64,000 nt of DNA. It comes from VRUE01 sp963697915 (GTDB lineage: Bacteria > Actinomycetota > Thermoleophilia > Solirubrobacterales > 70-9). The stretch covers positions 992,001 to 1,056,000 of the forward strand of contig OY969103.1 of the NCBI GenBank assembly GCA_963697915.1, in the 5' to 3' direction. The first letter of the stretch is position 1. Each line of letters begins with the position of its first letter. Positions 49,148 through 58,528 of the stretch are shown here, piece after piece. The notes under the pieces are model-generated. The model was given only the letters and a program-made list of their open reading frames with translations, searched no databases and was not told where the DNA came from. The position numbers and the translations under genes were made by a program.

Positions 49148-50842
49148 TCAGCCAGAGTTGTTGAGGCCCTTGACCGGCTGACCGTGCACGCGGATGTCGC
49201 AGGCGATGGTCGGCGGGTCGAAAGAGTCGACGAGGGCGCGGCCGGCGCTGCCGCCTTTGCGGGCGCACTGGATTACTTCGTCGCGGACGCCGTCGCGGGC
49301 GTCGATGATGTCGTCGCCGCCGTTGCCGTAGAACCGGTCCACGCCGGGCTGGCCGAGCATCGCGTTGGGGCCGCTGTCGCCGATCAGCACGTCGTAGTCG
49401 AAGGAGCCCTCCATGTCCTCGTTGGAGTCGTCGAGGCGGACCGGCGTGCAGCCGTCGTCCATCAGCACGTCGATCCAGGCTTTGTTCTGGGGGAAGGAGA
49501 TGTAGAGGATGCCGGGGTGGGCCTGGGTCTCGGCGAAGGAGGCGTCGTCGCGGCCGGGGCCGCCGACGATCGCACCGCCGGCGCAGCCGCCGCCGGCCGC
49601 CAGCAGGTCGCCGTTGCCTTCGCCGTAGAGGAAGGTCGGGCCGGGCAGGCCGCCGATCAGCCCGTCGGCGCCGTCACCGCCGTAGAGGCGGTCCGCCCCG
49701 CGGCCGGCCTCGATCAGGTTGTCCTCGGACCCGCCGCGAATCGTGTCGTTTCCGTAGCCGCCGGCGAAGCGCACGTTCTGCGCCCCCTCCAGCGAGCCTT
49801 CGACCCGCAGGCTGTCGTTGCCGGGGCCGAGGTCGGCCATCACCCAACGCGCCGGGTCGGCCTCGCAGGAGACCTGGGTGGCGGTGACCCGCTCGCAGCC
49901 GGGGCCGATCGCCAGCCCCTTGCGGGCGGTCACCCCGAAGCTCGAGGTCGCTTCGTCGAAGGCGACGATGAAGTCGTCGGGCCCGCCGCCGCCAACGATC
50001 GTCAGGCCGCCGCCGGTATGACCGGGTGGCCGGTGTATCTCGACGTAGGCCGAGGCGTCCGGGCCAGGTTCCTTGCCGCAGGAGAAGGTGCGCCCTTTGG
50101 CGCCGTCGCAACCGTCGGCGCCCTGGCCACCGCGCAGGGTGTCGGCGCCGCCGGCGCCGCGGATCGTGTCGTCGCCGGCGCCGCCATCGATCACGTTTGC
50201 GCTCTTGTTGCCGATCAGCGTGTCGCGGAAGGCCGAGCCTTCGAGATCCTCGAAGCGGAAGATGCGATCGTGACCGTCGCCGCGCGCTCTGTGCCCCTTC
50301 AGCGAGGCCCAGACGCCGTGGCCTTTGCCGCCGGCGACCTTGGTCGCGAAGGAGGCGACGTCGCCCTTGCCGGACCCCCCGTCCATGCGGTCGTAGCCGT
50401 AGTCGCCGTGGACGAGGTCGGAGTCGCCGGGCCCGCCGCTGATCGTGTCGATGCCGAGGCTGCCGGCAACCTCGTCGTAGTCGCCGCCGCCACCGAAGAG
50501 GTGGTCGTCGCCGAGGTCGCCGATCACCCGGTCGCCGTCACCCGGCCCGCCGTCGACGGTGTCGTTGCCGCGGCCGCCGTGCAGCAGGTCGGCGCCCGGG
50601 CCGCCGCAGACCAAGTCGTTGCCGAGGCTGGCGTGGACGGTGTCGTCGCCGGGGCCGGCCCAGATCACGTCGCGGCCCGAGGTGCCGCGCAGATCGTCGT
50701 CCTCGGCCGTGCCGAGGATCGTCGGGATCCGCCCACGGCAGCGGGGATCCTCTTCGTCGGCGCTCGGCGTCGCCACGCCCAGCGCGAAAACGGCGCAAAG
50801 CGCCACGGTGCCAACCACGATTCCCCTGCCCAGTCGTCTCAA
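49148..50842 (-). CDS. Secreted RTX (hemolysin-type calcium-binding repeat) protein
   Basis: A 564-aa protein. The N-terminal 28 residues are a signal peptide. Many GGxGxDxxx nonapeptides follow (GGPGADLLHGGRGNDTVDGG, GGAGDDTIRGAGGADTLRGG, GAGRGADRLYGGDGADGLIGG-like runs), forming calcium-binding parallel beta-rolls in two blocks (about 40-260 and 350-520), with a middle domain with cysteines. No protease or lipase domain is present. The TTG at 50842 lacks a ribosome site; GTG 50818 has AGGGG 5 nt upstream and may be the true start. Calcium binding outside the cell is the family-based role. Confidence 0.82.
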   Translation of the reverse strand: MRRLGRGIVVGTVALCAVFALGVATPSADEEDPRCRGRIPTILGTAEDDDLRGTSGRDVIWAGPGDDTVHASLGNDLVCGGPGADLLHGGRGNDTVDGGPGDGDRVIGDLGDDHLFGGGGDYDEVAGSLGIDTISGGPGDSDLVHGDYGYDRMDGGSGKGDVASFATKVAGGKGHGVWASLKGHRARGDGHDRIFRFEDLEGSAFRDTLIGNKSANVIDGGAGDDTIRGAGGADTLRGGQGADGCDGAKGRTFSCGKEPGPDASAYVEIHRPPGHTGGGLTIVGGGGPDDFIVAFDEATSSFGVTARKGLAIGPGCERVTATQVSCEADPARWVMADLGPGNDSLRVEGSLEGAQNVRFAGGYGNDTIRGGSEDNLIEAGRGADRLYGGDGADGLIGGLPGPTFLYGEGNGDLLAAGGGCAGGAIVGGPGRDDASFAETQAHPGILYISFPQNKAWIDVLMDDGCTPVRLDDSNEDMEGSFDYDVLIGDSGPNAMLGQPGVDRFYGNGGDDIIDARDGVRDEVIQCARKGGSAGRALVDSFDPPTIACDIRVHGQPVKGLNNSG

Positions 50843-50875
50843 CCGCTGGAGCGTACCGAGCCAAGGCGGATACGC

Positions 50876-51103
50876 CTAGATCATCGTCGCCAGAATGGTC
50901 GCGGCGATGATGGCCATCGCGCTGAACATGGCGATGCTGAGCTGAATGATCGACCTGTTGAGGTCGCGCAGGCTGCTGTTTACCTGCTTCAAGTTCTCAT
51001 CCACCTGCTTGAACCGCTCATCGATGTGCCTGAAGCCGAGATCGACCTTGTGATTCAGGTAGTCCAGGCGGTCGTCGGTCCAGCTCTCTCTCATCGCCTC
51101 CAT
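50876..51103 (-). CDS. Small coiled-coil membrane protein
   Basis: A 75-aa protein. Residues 8-50 form a heptad-like coiled coil (YLNHKVDLGFRHIDERFKQV, DENLKQVNSSLRDLNRSI), and residues 52-75 are one transmembrane helix (IQLSIAMFSAMAIIAATILA). This tail-anchored or tethered layout occurs in many small actinobacterial proteins without known function. ATG 51103 or 51094 (MRESW) could start it. It lies upstream of the RTX gene on the same strand, 33 nt away. Confidence 0.65.
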   Translation of the reverse strand: MEAMRESWTDDRLDYLNHKVDLGFRHIDERFKQVDENLKQVNSSLRDLNRSIIQLSIAMFSAMAIIAATILATMI

Positions 51104-51125
51104 ACTGCCAGTCTCGCAGACAAAA

Positions 51126-51160
51126 CGTCACACGTGGGTGACGGAAGAGCAAATCTTCCG
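51126..51160 (-). terminator. Tandem hairpin terminator of the amine-degradation operon
   Basis: On the minus strand CGGAAGA/TCTTCCG (51142-51160, 5-nt loop) is followed by CGTCAC/GTGACG (51126-51143, 6-nt loop) and then GTTTTG. The two stems share two bases. It begins 14 nt after the aldehyde dehydrogenase stop. Confidence 0.75.
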
Positions 51161-51173
51161 CAACGACGAACGG

Positions 51174-52616
51174 CTACTCCAGGTTGATCATCACGTGCTT
51201 GATCTCGGTGTAGTCGTCGAGCGCGTAGACGGAGAGGTCCTTGCCGTAGCCGGATCCCTTGAAGCCGCCGTGGGGCATCTCGGCGACCAGCGGGATGTGG
51301 TCGTTGATCCAGACGCAGCCGAACTCGAGCGCGTTGGCGACTCGCATCGCCCGCCCCACGTCGCGGGTCCAGACCGATGAGGCGAGGCCGTAGCGGGTGC
51401 CGTTGGCCCACTCGATCGCCTTCTCCTCGTCGGTGAAGGGCTGCACCGTGATCACCGGCCCGAAGATCTCCTGCTGGATCATCTCGTCGCCCTGCTCGAG
51501 ACCGGCGACGACGGCGGGCTCGAGGAAGTAACCGGGCAGGTCCGGCTGGGCGCCGCCGGTGACGACCTCGGCGTTGCCGGGCCGGCGCTCGAGGAAGCCC
51601 TCGACCCGCTGGCGCTGGCGCTCGGAGTTGAGCGGCCCCAGAGTGGTCTCGGCGGCGAGCGTATCGCCCAACACCAGCCCCTTGGCCTCGCCGGCCAAGC
51701 CGTTGACCACCTCGTCGTAGACCTTGCTCGAGGCCAGCACCCGGGTCGCCGCCGTGCAGTCCTGGCCGGCGTTGTAGTAGGCGGCGCCGGCGATCGCCTC
51801 CATCGCCGTCTCGATCGCGACGTCGTCGAAGATGACCACGGGCGCCTTGCCGCCGAGCTCGAGGTGGACCCGCTTCAGCGTGTCGGCCGCCGCCTTCGCG
51901 ATCCACTTGCCGGTCGGCGGCGAGCCGGTCAGGCAGATCATCCCGACGTCGGGATGGGTGACCAGCTCCGCGCCGGCCGGCTCGCCGTTGCCGCCGATCA
52001 CGTTGAGCACGCCGGCCGGCAGCAGCTCACCGCACCACTCGGCGAAGCGCAGGGTGGTCAGCGGCGTCGTCTCGGCCGGCTTGAGGACGACCGTGTTGCC
52101 GGCGGCGAGCGCCGGGCCGATCTTCCAGATGGCCATCATCAGCGGGTAGTTCCAGGGCGTTATCTGGCCGACCACGCCGATCGGCTCACGGCGGATGAAG
52201 GAGGTGTGGCCCTCCATGTACTCGCCGGCCGCGCGGCCCTCCATGCAGCGCGCGGCGCCGGCGAAGAAGCGCAGCTGGTCGGCCATCACCGGGACCTCGT
52301 CCTCGAGGACCGCCTGGCGCGGCTTGCCCGCGTCGGCGGACTCGAGGTCGGCGATCTCCTCGCCGCGCTCCTCGATCATGTCGGCGATCCGCAGCAGCGC
52401 CCGCGCCCGCTCGCCCGGTGGCGTCGCCGCCCAGCCCGGGAAGGCCCCGCGCGCCGCCGCCACCGCGGCGTCGACGTCGGGCTTGGTCGAGAGCGGCGCC
52501 TCGGCGATCACCTCGCCGGTGGCCGGGTTGAGCACCTCCTCGGTGCCCCCCTCGGCAGGCTCGACCGCCTTGCCGCCGATGAAGTTCCTCAGCTTCGTCA
52601 CCGTCGCCGTTGCCAT
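51174..52616 (-). CDS. NAD-dependent aldehyde dehydrogenase (gamma-aminobutyraldehyde/betaine-aldehyde type)
   Basis: A 480-aa hydrolytic ALDH. The cofactor region has TPWNYPLMMAIWKIGPAL and VVLKPAETTPLT, the general base Glu253 is in LELGGKAPV, and the nucleophile Cys287 is in YNAGQDCTAATR; EMPHGGFKGSGYGKD lies at the end. The sequence is closest in style to PatD/BetB enzymes for amino-aldehydes. With the linked aminotransferase it probably oxidises 4-aminobutanal or a similar semialdehyde to the acid. Its ATG overlaps the TGA of the alanine dehydrogenase gene by one base, and it is the last gene of the operon. Confidence 0.9.
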   Translation of the reverse strand: MATATVTKLRNFIGGKAVEPAEGGTEEVLNPATGEVIAEAPLSTKPDVDAAVAAARGAFPGWAATPPGERARALLRIADMIEERGEEIADLESADAGKPRQAVLEDEVPVMADQLRFFAGAARCMEGRAAGEYMEGHTSFIRREPIGVVGQITPWNYPLMMAIWKIGPALAAGNTVVLKPAETTPLTTLRFAEWCGELLPAGVLNVIGGNGEPAGAELVTHPDVGMICLTGSPPTGKWIAKAAADTLKRVHLELGGKAPVVIFDDVAIETAMEAIAGAAYYNAGQDCTAATRVLASSKVYDEVVNGLAGEAKGLVLGDTLAAETTLGPLNSERQRQRVEGFLERRPGNAEVVTGGAQPDLPGYFLEPAVVAGLEQGDEMIQQEIFGPVITVQPFTDEEKAIEWANGTRYGLASSVWTRDVGRAMRVANALEFGCVWINDHIPLVAEMPHGGFKGSGYGKDLSVYALDDYTEIKHVMINLE

Positions 52617-53818
52617 CAGTCGCTCACCTCCACACGTTGGGGCCGACGGGCCGACTTCGCCGGATATGACGACGCTTCAGGCCCGTCGGCGGGCTGTTCT
52701 TCGATACCCAGCGCCTCCTCGACCGCCACGCACTCGGCCCCGACCGCCTCGGCGACCGCCGGGTGGGTGACCGCGCCGCCGGCGACATTGATACCCGGCC
52801 GCAGGCCGGGGTTCTGCCGGATCGCCCCCTCGACGCCGCGGTCGGCGAGCGAGATCGCGTAGGGCAGGGTCGCGTTGGTGAGGGCGTAGGTCGAGGTGAT
52901 CGGGACCGCGCCGGGCATGTTGGCGACGCAGTAGTGGGTGATCCCGTCGACCTCGAAGGTCGGGTCGCGGTGCGTGGTCGGGCGCGAGGTCTCGAAGCAG
53001 CCGCCCTGGTCGATCGCCACGTCGACCAGCACCGCGCCTGGCTTCATCAGCGCCAGTTGCTCGCGGCGCACTACATAAGGGGCACGCGCCCCGTGCACGA
53101 GTACGGCGCCGATCACCAGGTCGGCGCGGGGCAGCATCTCTTCGATCGCAAGCGAGGTCGAGTAGACGGTCGAGCAGGCGCCGGAGAAGGCGATGTCGAC
53201 CTCGCGCAGGCGGTCGATCGACTTGTCGTACAGGAAGACGTCGGCCCCCATCCCGATCGCGAGGAAGGCCGCGTTGGTACCGACCGCGCCGGCCCCGATC
53301 ACCATCACGTTGGCGGCGGCGACCCCGGGCACGCCGCCGAGCAGGATGCCCCGCCCACCGAGCGGCTTCTCCAGCATGAAGGCGCCGGCCTGGGTGGCGA
53401 TCTTGCCGGCGATCTCGCTCATCGGGGCGAGCAGCGGCAGCCGCCCCCGGGCGTCCTCGACCGTCTCGTAGGCGACGCAGGTGGCGCCGGAGTCGCGCAG
53501 ACCGCGGGTCAGCTCGGGGTCGGGCGCCAGGTGCAGGTAGGTGAAGAGCAGCTGATCGCGGCGCAGCATCTCCACCTCCCCCGGTTGCGGCTCCTTCACC
53601 TTGAGCACCATCTCGGCCTCGGCGAAGACCGCCGCCGCGTCGGGCACGACCCGCGCGCCCTGCGACTCGAGCTCGGCATCGGCGATCGAGCTGCCCTCGC
53701 CGGCGCCCGCCTCGACCAGCACCGTGTGTCCGTGCTCGCCCATCTCCCGTACCCCGGCCGGCGTGATCGCGATCCGGTACTCGTCGGGCTTGATCTCACG
53801 CGGGACGCCGACGATCAT
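52616..53818 (-). CDS. ald: Alanine dehydrogenase
   Basis: A 400-aa L-alanine dehydrogenase. The N-terminal substrate domain has VGVPREIKPDEYRIAITPAG and VKVKEPQPGE; the NAD site is NVMVIGAGAVGTNAAFLAIG; VDVAIDQGGCFETSRPTTH and VANMPGAVPITSTYALTNAT are family signatures. About 30 extra residues at the C-terminus, rich in Pro and Ser, exceed the usual 371 aa. It interconverts L-alanine with pyruvate and ammonia. Beside a class III aminotransferase that can make alanine from pyruvate, it would regenerate the amino acceptor. Confidence 0.95.
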   Translation of the reverse strand: MIVGVPREIKPDEYRIAITPAGVREMGEHGHTVLVEAGAGEGSSIADAELESQGARVVPDAAAVFAEAEMVLKVKEPQPGEVEMLRRDQLLFTYLHLAPDPELTRGLRDSGATCVAYETVEDARGRLPLLAPMSEIAGKIATQAGAFMLEKPLGGRGILLGGVPGVAAANVMVIGAGAVGTNAAFLAIGMGADVFLYDKSIDRLREVDIAFSGACSTVYSTSLAIEEMLPRADLVIGAVLVHGARAPYVVRREQLALMKPGAVLVDVAIDQGGCFETSRPTTHRDPTFEVDGITHYCVANMPGAVPITSTYALTNATLPYAISLADRGVEGAIRQNPGLRPGINVAGGAVTHPAVAEAVGAECVAVEEALGIEEQPADGPEASSYPAKSARRPQRVEVSD

Positions 53819-53825
53819 CGCCCGC

Positions 53826-55388
53826 TCACGCTCCGACCAGCTCGCGGGCGCGCAGCGCCAGCCAGAACTCGATCCGGTCGTGGGCGCGGGAGAGGTCGCG
53901 CCCGGTCAGATCTTCGACCTTGCGCATCCGGTAGCGCAGGGTGTGGCGGTGGCAGTAGACCTGGCGGGCGGCGCGCTCCCACTGCCCGTTCTGCTCGATG
54001 AAGGCCTCCAGGGAGCGCAGCAGCTCGCCGCCGTACTCCTCGTCGCCCTCCTCGATCGCGCCCAACACGCTGTTGCAGTAGAGCGCCAGCGCCTCGTCGT
54101 CCTGGATCGAGAGCAGCAGGGTGAAGGCGCCCAAGTCGCGCCAGGATGCGACCTCCGGGCCGCTGCCGTTCTCGGAGAAGGCGGTCGCCTCGAGCGCGCA
54201 GCGCGCCTCATGGAAGGAGTGGCGCAGCTCCTCTGGCGACGCCGGCCGGCTGGCGGCGGCGCGCACCGAGCCGCGCTCCTTGATCAGCGCCTTGCGCGCG
54301 TCGGCGGCGAGGTCGACCGGATCGCGGTCGGCGGCGTCGACCACGGCGCAGAGCAGCTCGCGGCCGCCGCTGGTGTGGGGCGCGACCACCGCCGGGCAGG
54401 CGTCGGCGGCGAGTGCCCGCTCCAGCGCCGCCTCGGCGGCGGCGGGATCATCGAGGTCGAAGACCAGCACCGCCGTCTCCTCGCCGATCCCGAACGGCTC
54501 CAGCCGCCGTTGCAGCTCGGAGGGGTCGAGGCGACCGCCCAGCGCCCCCTCCAGCACGTCACCGGCAAGCCGGCGCTCGGTCTCCCGGGCGACGCGGCGC
54601 CGCATCAGCTCGAGCGCGACGACGGCGACCGCCTGCTGCAGGATCAAGCGCTCGAAGTCGCCAAGCCCGCCCGAGTCGCGGACGAGCACGACCCAGGCCT
54701 GCGGCGGGCCGCCGCCAGGCGAGACCACCGGGTGGGCCAGCGCCCGGCCGGCGACCGAGGGGTGGGTCGGCACGAAGGGGTTGCCGTCGACGGTGTGGGC
54801 CAGCGCTTCGTCGCGGATCGCCTTGATCGCCTCGGCGGAGAGCTGGCGGCGGAAGCCGCGCCCGGCGATGCGTTCGCCGCGGCCGTTGAGGATCGCCACC
54901 GTCCCCCCCACCGCCGAGGCGATCGTCGCCACGATCTCCTCCAGGCCGCGCTCTTCGAGAACCAGCCGCTCGAGCCGCCGCTGCACGGCGATGCCGCGCT
55001 GCAGGACCTCGTACTGCTCGTTGACGAGGCGGGCGAAGGCTTTCTCGGTGATCGCGATGAACGGGGTCGAGTAGGGCACCTCGAAGAGCGGGAATTCGCG
55101 CTTCACCGCCTCCTCGACCATCGCTTTGGGCATCTTTTTGTGGACGAAGCCAGTGCCGAAGCCGAGCCCGGCGAGGTTGTTCTCGGCCAGCAGCCGGATG
55201 TACTCGCGCTGTTTGGTGGCGTTGTCGAGCGGGATGCCGGTGGTCAGCATCAGCTCGCCGCCGGAGAGCCACGGGGTCGGGTCCTCGAGCTCGGAGATGT
55301 GGACCCAGCGCACCGGCGCCTCCGCATCGCGGTTGCCCGCCGCGAGGTCGAGGCCGAGCTCCTCGAGCAGGCTGTGGACGGTGAGCAT
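53826..55388 (-). CDS. PucR-family transcriptional regulator
   Basis: A 520-aa regulator. The N-terminal PucR ligand domain (1-130) contains WVHISELEDPTPWLSGGELMLTTG; a GGDEF-like middle part follows, and the C-terminal HTH (about 450-510) reads ERAARQVYCHRHTLRYRMRK, VEDLTGRDLSRAHDRIEFWL. PucR-type proteins sense purine, amine or amino-acid derivatives and activate degradation genes. It lies in the middle of the operon it presumably controls (9 nt after the aminotransferase, 7 nt before ald), and the divergent transport genes at 56.9 kb are likely targets. Confidence 0.92.
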   Translation of the reverse strand: MLTVHSLLEELGLDLAAGNRDAEAPVRWVHISELEDPTPWLSGGELMLTTGIPLDNATKQREYIRLLAENNLAGLGFGTGFVHKKMPKAMVEEAVKREFPLFEVPYSTPFIAITEKAFARLVNEQYEVLQRGIAVQRRLERLVLEERGLEEIVATIASAVGGTVAILNGRGERIAGRGFRRQLSAEAIKAIRDEALAHTVDGNPFVPTHPSVAGRALAHPVVSPGGGPPQAWVVLVRDSGGLGDFERLILQQAVAVVALELMRRRVARETERRLAGDVLEGALGGRLDPSELQRRLEPFGIGEETAVLVFDLDDPAAAEAALERALAADACPAVVAPHTSGGRELLCAVVDAADRDPVDLAADARKALIKERGSVRAAASRPASPEELRHSFHEARCALEATAFSENGSGPEVASWRDLGAFTLLLSIQDDEALALYCNSVLGAIEEGDEEYGGELLRSLEAFIEQNGQWERAARQVYCHRHTLRYRMRKVEDLTGRDLSRAHDRIEFWLALRARELVGA

Positions 55389-55397
55389 CGGGCGCGC

Positions 55398-56783
55398 CTA
55401 CCTCCTGACCCGCTCCCAGGCATCGCTGAGCACGCCGCGCAGCACGTCGTGGATCTCTTCGAACTGCTGGGTGTCGCAGATCAGCGGCGGCGCCAACTGG
55501 ATCACCGGGTCGCCGCGGTCGTCGGCACGGCAGATCAGCCCGCGCCGGTAGAGCTCGCCGGAGAGGAAGCCGCGCAGCAGGTCCTCGGCCTCGTCGTCGT
55601 TGAAGGTCTCCTTCGTCTCCTTGTCTTTGACCAGCTCGATCGCCTGGAAGAAGCCGGCACCGCGCACGTCGCCGACGATCGGCAGGTCATGCAGGGTCTC
55701 CAGCATCTGCCGGAACTCGCCTTCCTTGGCGAGCACGTGGCCGCAGAGATCCTCGCGCTCGAAGACGTCGAGGTTGGCAATCGCCACCGCCGCGGCGACT
55801 GGATGGCCGGCAAAGGTAAAGCCGTGGGCGAAGGACTCATCGCCCTGCATGAAGGGCTCGGCGACCCGATCGGAGGCGATCACCGCGCCCATCGGCGCGT
55901 AGGCCGAGGTCAGCCCCTTGGCGACGGTGATCAGGTCCGGCTGGTAGCCGAACCGTTCGCAGCCGAACCAGTGACCGAGTCGGCCCCAGGCGCAGATCAC
56001 CTCGTCGGAGATCATCAGCACGTCGTAGCGGTCGCAGATCTCCCGCACCTGCTGGAAGTAGCCCTCCGGCGGGACGAAGCAGCCGCCCGCGTTCTGCACC
56101 GGCTCGAGGATCACCGCGGCGACCGTGTCCGGCCCCTCGAAGACGATCCGCTCCTCGATCGCGTCGGCGGCCCAGGTCGGCTCGCGCTCCTCGGGCCAGC
56201 GGTAGATGTTGGTGTTGGGGACATGGCAGCCCCCCGGGGCGAGCGGCTCGAACTGCGAGCGCAGCTCGGTGATCCCGGTCGCGGAAAGGGCACCGAGCGT
56301 GGTGCCGTGGTAGGCGATCTCGCGAGCAATCACCTTGTGCTTCTGCCCTTTGCCGTGCATGCGGTGGAAGTTGCGGGCCAGCTTCAGCGCCGACTCGACC
56401 GCCTCGCCGCCGCCCGAGGTGAAGAAGACGCGGTTGAGGTCGCCGGGAGCGAGCGCGGCGATCCGCGCGGCGAGCTCGATCGCGCGCGGGTGGGCGTAGC
56501 TCCACAGCGTGTAGAAGTCGAGCTCCTCGACCTGGCGCGCCGCGGCCTCGCCGAGCTCGGTGCGGCCGTGACCGGCGTTGACGCAGAAGAGTGCCGAGAG
56601 ACCGTCGAGGTAGCGGTTGCCGCGGTCGTCGTAGACGTAGGGCCCCTCGCCCCGGACGATGATCGGGATCTCGTGGTCGGACCCGTAGGCCCCCATCCGC
56701 GAGAAGTGGAGCCAGAGGTGGCGTTTGGCCAGCTCCTGTAGGCGGGTATCGACTCCAGAGCTGACCTCAGACGCGGTAGCCAT
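55398..56783 (-). CDS. Class III (omega) aminotransferase, putrescine/beta-alanine:pyruvate type
   Basis: A 461-aa fold-type I, class III aminotransferase. Marks are FCVNAGHGRTELGEAAARQV, SGGGEAVESALKLARNF, AYHGTTLGALSATG, the PLP Asp260 in LMISDEVICAWGRLG and the Schiff-base Lys289 in DLITVAKGLTSAYAPMGAV. This group includes SpuC-type putrescine:pyruvate and beta-alanine:pyruvate enzymes. ATG 56783 has GGAG 9 nt upstream. It is first gene of an operon with PucR, ald and an aldehyde dehydrogenase, so amine nitrogen would pass to alanine and be released by Ald. The exact amine is inferred. Confidence 0.92.
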   Translation of the reverse strand: MATASEVSSGVDTRLQELAKRHLWLHFSRMGAYGSDHEIPIIVRGEGPYVYDDRGNRYLDGLSALFCVNAGHGRTELGEAAARQVEELDFYTLWSYAHPRAIELAARIAALAPGDLNRVFFTSGGGEAVESALKLARNFHRMHGKGQKHKVIAREIAYHGTTLGALSATGITELRSQFEPLAPGGCHVPNTNIYRWPEEREPTWAADAIEERIVFEGPDTVAAVILEPVQNAGGCFVPPEGYFQQVREICDRYDVLMISDEVICAWGRLGHWFGCERFGYQPDLITVAKGLTSAYAPMGAVIASDRVAEPFMQGDESFAHGFTFAGHPVAAAVAIANLDVFEREDLCGHVLAKEGEFRQMLETLHDLPIVGDVRGAGFFQAIELVKDKETKETFNDDEAEDLLRGFLSGELYRRGLICRADDRGDPVIQLAPPLICDTQQFEEIHDVLRGVLSDAWERVRR

Positions 56784-56924
56784 GCGACTTCGCTCCTTTC
56801 TTCCTACGACGTTATGGACAACGCTAGCTCCACTTTCTCCTGACCGCAAGTTGCCATTGGGTATAGAAGACGGCTTATCGTTGTACAGAGTGTATGAGGA
56901 AGATTGTTAGTACCAGGAGTTACT
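56784..56924. promoter_or_regulatory. Divergent control region of the amine operon and transport genes
   Basis: A 141-bp gap, visibly richer in A+T than the flanks, separates the aminotransferase and permease genes. On the plus strand TTGCCA (56851-56856) and CTTATC (56874-56879) are 17 nt apart, a weak promoter candidate. It is the natural binding site for the PucR protein; no clear dyad was found. Confidence 0.4.
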
Positions 56925-58505
56925 ATGACTGACATCTTGGCACAGGCGACCGAGCAGCAAGCTGGGGAGCACGGGCTGAAGAGGGATGCGATCGGCTTCA
57001 GTGACGGCCTGACGATCGCCCTCGCCTCGACCGCGCCGGCCTACTCGCTGGCCGCCGTGATCGGCTCGGTCGTCGTAATCGTCGGCGTCCAGGCGCCGGC
57101 GGCGCTGCTGGTCTCCTTCGTGCCGATGTTCTTCATCGCCGCGGCCTTCTACTACATGAACCGCGCCGACCAGGACTGCGGCACCAGCTTCTCCTGGGTG
57201 ACGCGGGCGATCGGCCCGCAGGCCGGCTGGATCACCGGCTGGGCGATCTGCGTCACCGGCATCCTCGTCGTCGGCTCGCTGGCCGACGTCGCCGCCTACT
57301 CCTTCTTCAACCTGATCGGCGCCGAGGGGCTGGAAGAAAGCACCGCCGCCGTGACCCTGCTGGCGCTGGCGCTGATCGCGCTGATGACGACGGTGTGCGT
57401 GCTCGGCACCGACCTCTCCGCCCGCCTGCAGAAGGGGCTGATGGTGCTGCAGATCGGGCCTTTGCTGCTGGTCGTCGCCGTCATCCTCTACAAGGTCTTC
57501 GCCGGCGATGCGCCGGGCGCCGCGGTCGACCCCTCGCTCTCCTGGTTCAACCCGTTCGAGATCGAGAGCGGCGGGGCGCTGACCGGGGCGCTGCTGCTCG
57601 GCGTCTTCATCTACTGGGGCTGGGAGAGCGCCGTCAACCTCAACGAGGAGACCGAGAACTCGGTCACCGCGCCAGGCCTGGCCGGGCTGGTCTCGACCGT
57701 GATCCTGCTCGTCACCTACCTTGGCGTGGCGACGGCGCTTGTCGCCTGGGGGGGAATCGGCGGCGCCGAGCAGTTCGACGACGACGAGACGATCCTGCCG
57801 ACCTACGCCGACGCCGCGCTCGGCGACCCGCTCGGCAGCCTCGTCCTGCTGGCGATCGTCGTCTCCGCCCTCGCCTCGACCCAGACCACGATCCTGCCCG
57901 CCGCCCGCACCTCGCTCTCGATGGCGCGGGCCGAGGCGATGCCCTCCGCCCTGGGCGAGGTCAGCTCACGCTTCTTCACTCCCGTCGTCTCGACCGTGAC
58001 GATCGGCGTCCTCGCCGTCGTCTGGTACCTGCCCTCGAAGCTGATCAGCGAAAACTTCCTCTTCGACTCGCTCTCGGCGCTGGCCCTGATGATCGCGTTC
58101 TATTACGCCTTCACCGGGATCGCCTGCGCCGTCTACTACCGGCGCGAGCTGCGCAAGTCGGTGAAGAACTTCCTCTTCGTCGGCGTCGCGCCGGTGATCG
58201 GGGCGCTGCTGCTCGGCTACCTCTTCGTCAAAGCGCTGATCGACTACTCCGATCCGGCCAACTCCTACACCGGCGCCTCCTGGTTCGGCGTCGCGCCGCC
58301 GGCCGTGATCGGCGTCGGCTTCCTCGTCATCGGCGTCGTCCTGCTGTTCGCCTGGCGTCGCCACCAGCGCGAACCTTTCTTCCTCCGCCGCCGCGAAGTC
58401 GCCCCCGACGGCTTGCTCGAGATGCATCCGGACGACATCTCGGCCGTCGAGTCCCTGCTGGCCGACGAACCCGTAGCGCTACCTTCTCAGAAGGACTCCA
58501 ATTAG
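56925..58505 (+). CDS. APC-superfamily amino acid/amine permease
   Basis: A 526-aa membrane protein with about 12-13 helices. The start of the APC fold is LKRDAIGFSDGLTIALASTAPAYSLAAVIG, with the unwound helix-1 motif and AGWITGWAICVTGILVVGSL further on; WGWESAVNLNEETENS in the middle is typical of APC transporters for amino acids and polyamines. ATG 56925 has AGGAG 5 nt upstream. A hydrophilic C-terminal tail of about 45 residues follows. It is first in a plus-strand run with a PotABCD-type importer, so it probably imports the same class of amine or exchanges a product. Confidence 0.9.
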   Translation: MTDILAQATEQQAGEHGLKRDAIGFSDGLTIALASTAPAYSLAAVIGSVVVIVGVQAPAALLVSFVPMFFIAAAFYYMNRADQDCGTSFSWVTRAIGPQAGWITGWAICVTGILVVGSLADVAAYSFFNLIGAEGLEESTAAVTLLALALIALMTTVCVLGTDLSARLQKGLMVLQIGPLLLVVAVILYKVFAGDAPGAAVDPSLSWFNPFEIESGGALTGALLLGVFIYWGWESAVNLNEETENSVTAPGLAGLVSTVILLVTYLGVATALVAWGGIGGAEQFDDDETILPTYADAALGDPLGSLVLLAIVVSALASTQTTILPAARTSLSMARAEAMPSALGEVSSRFFTPVVSTVTIGVLAVVWYLPSKLISENFLFDSLSALALMIAFYYAFTGIACAVYYRRELRKSVKNFLFVGVAPVIGALLLGYLFVKALIDYSDPANSYTGASWFGVAPPAVIGVGFLVIGVVLLFAWRRHQREPFFLRRREVAPDGLLEMHPDDISAVESLLADEPVALPSQKDSN

Positions 58506-58528
58506 GCGTAGTCGCCGAGGAGAAAAGA

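Noticed and set aside
49148..50842. CRISPR-like or tandem DNA repeat in the RTX gene
   Set aside because: The repetitiveness is the GGxGxD protein repeat; the DNA units are degenerate and in frame.
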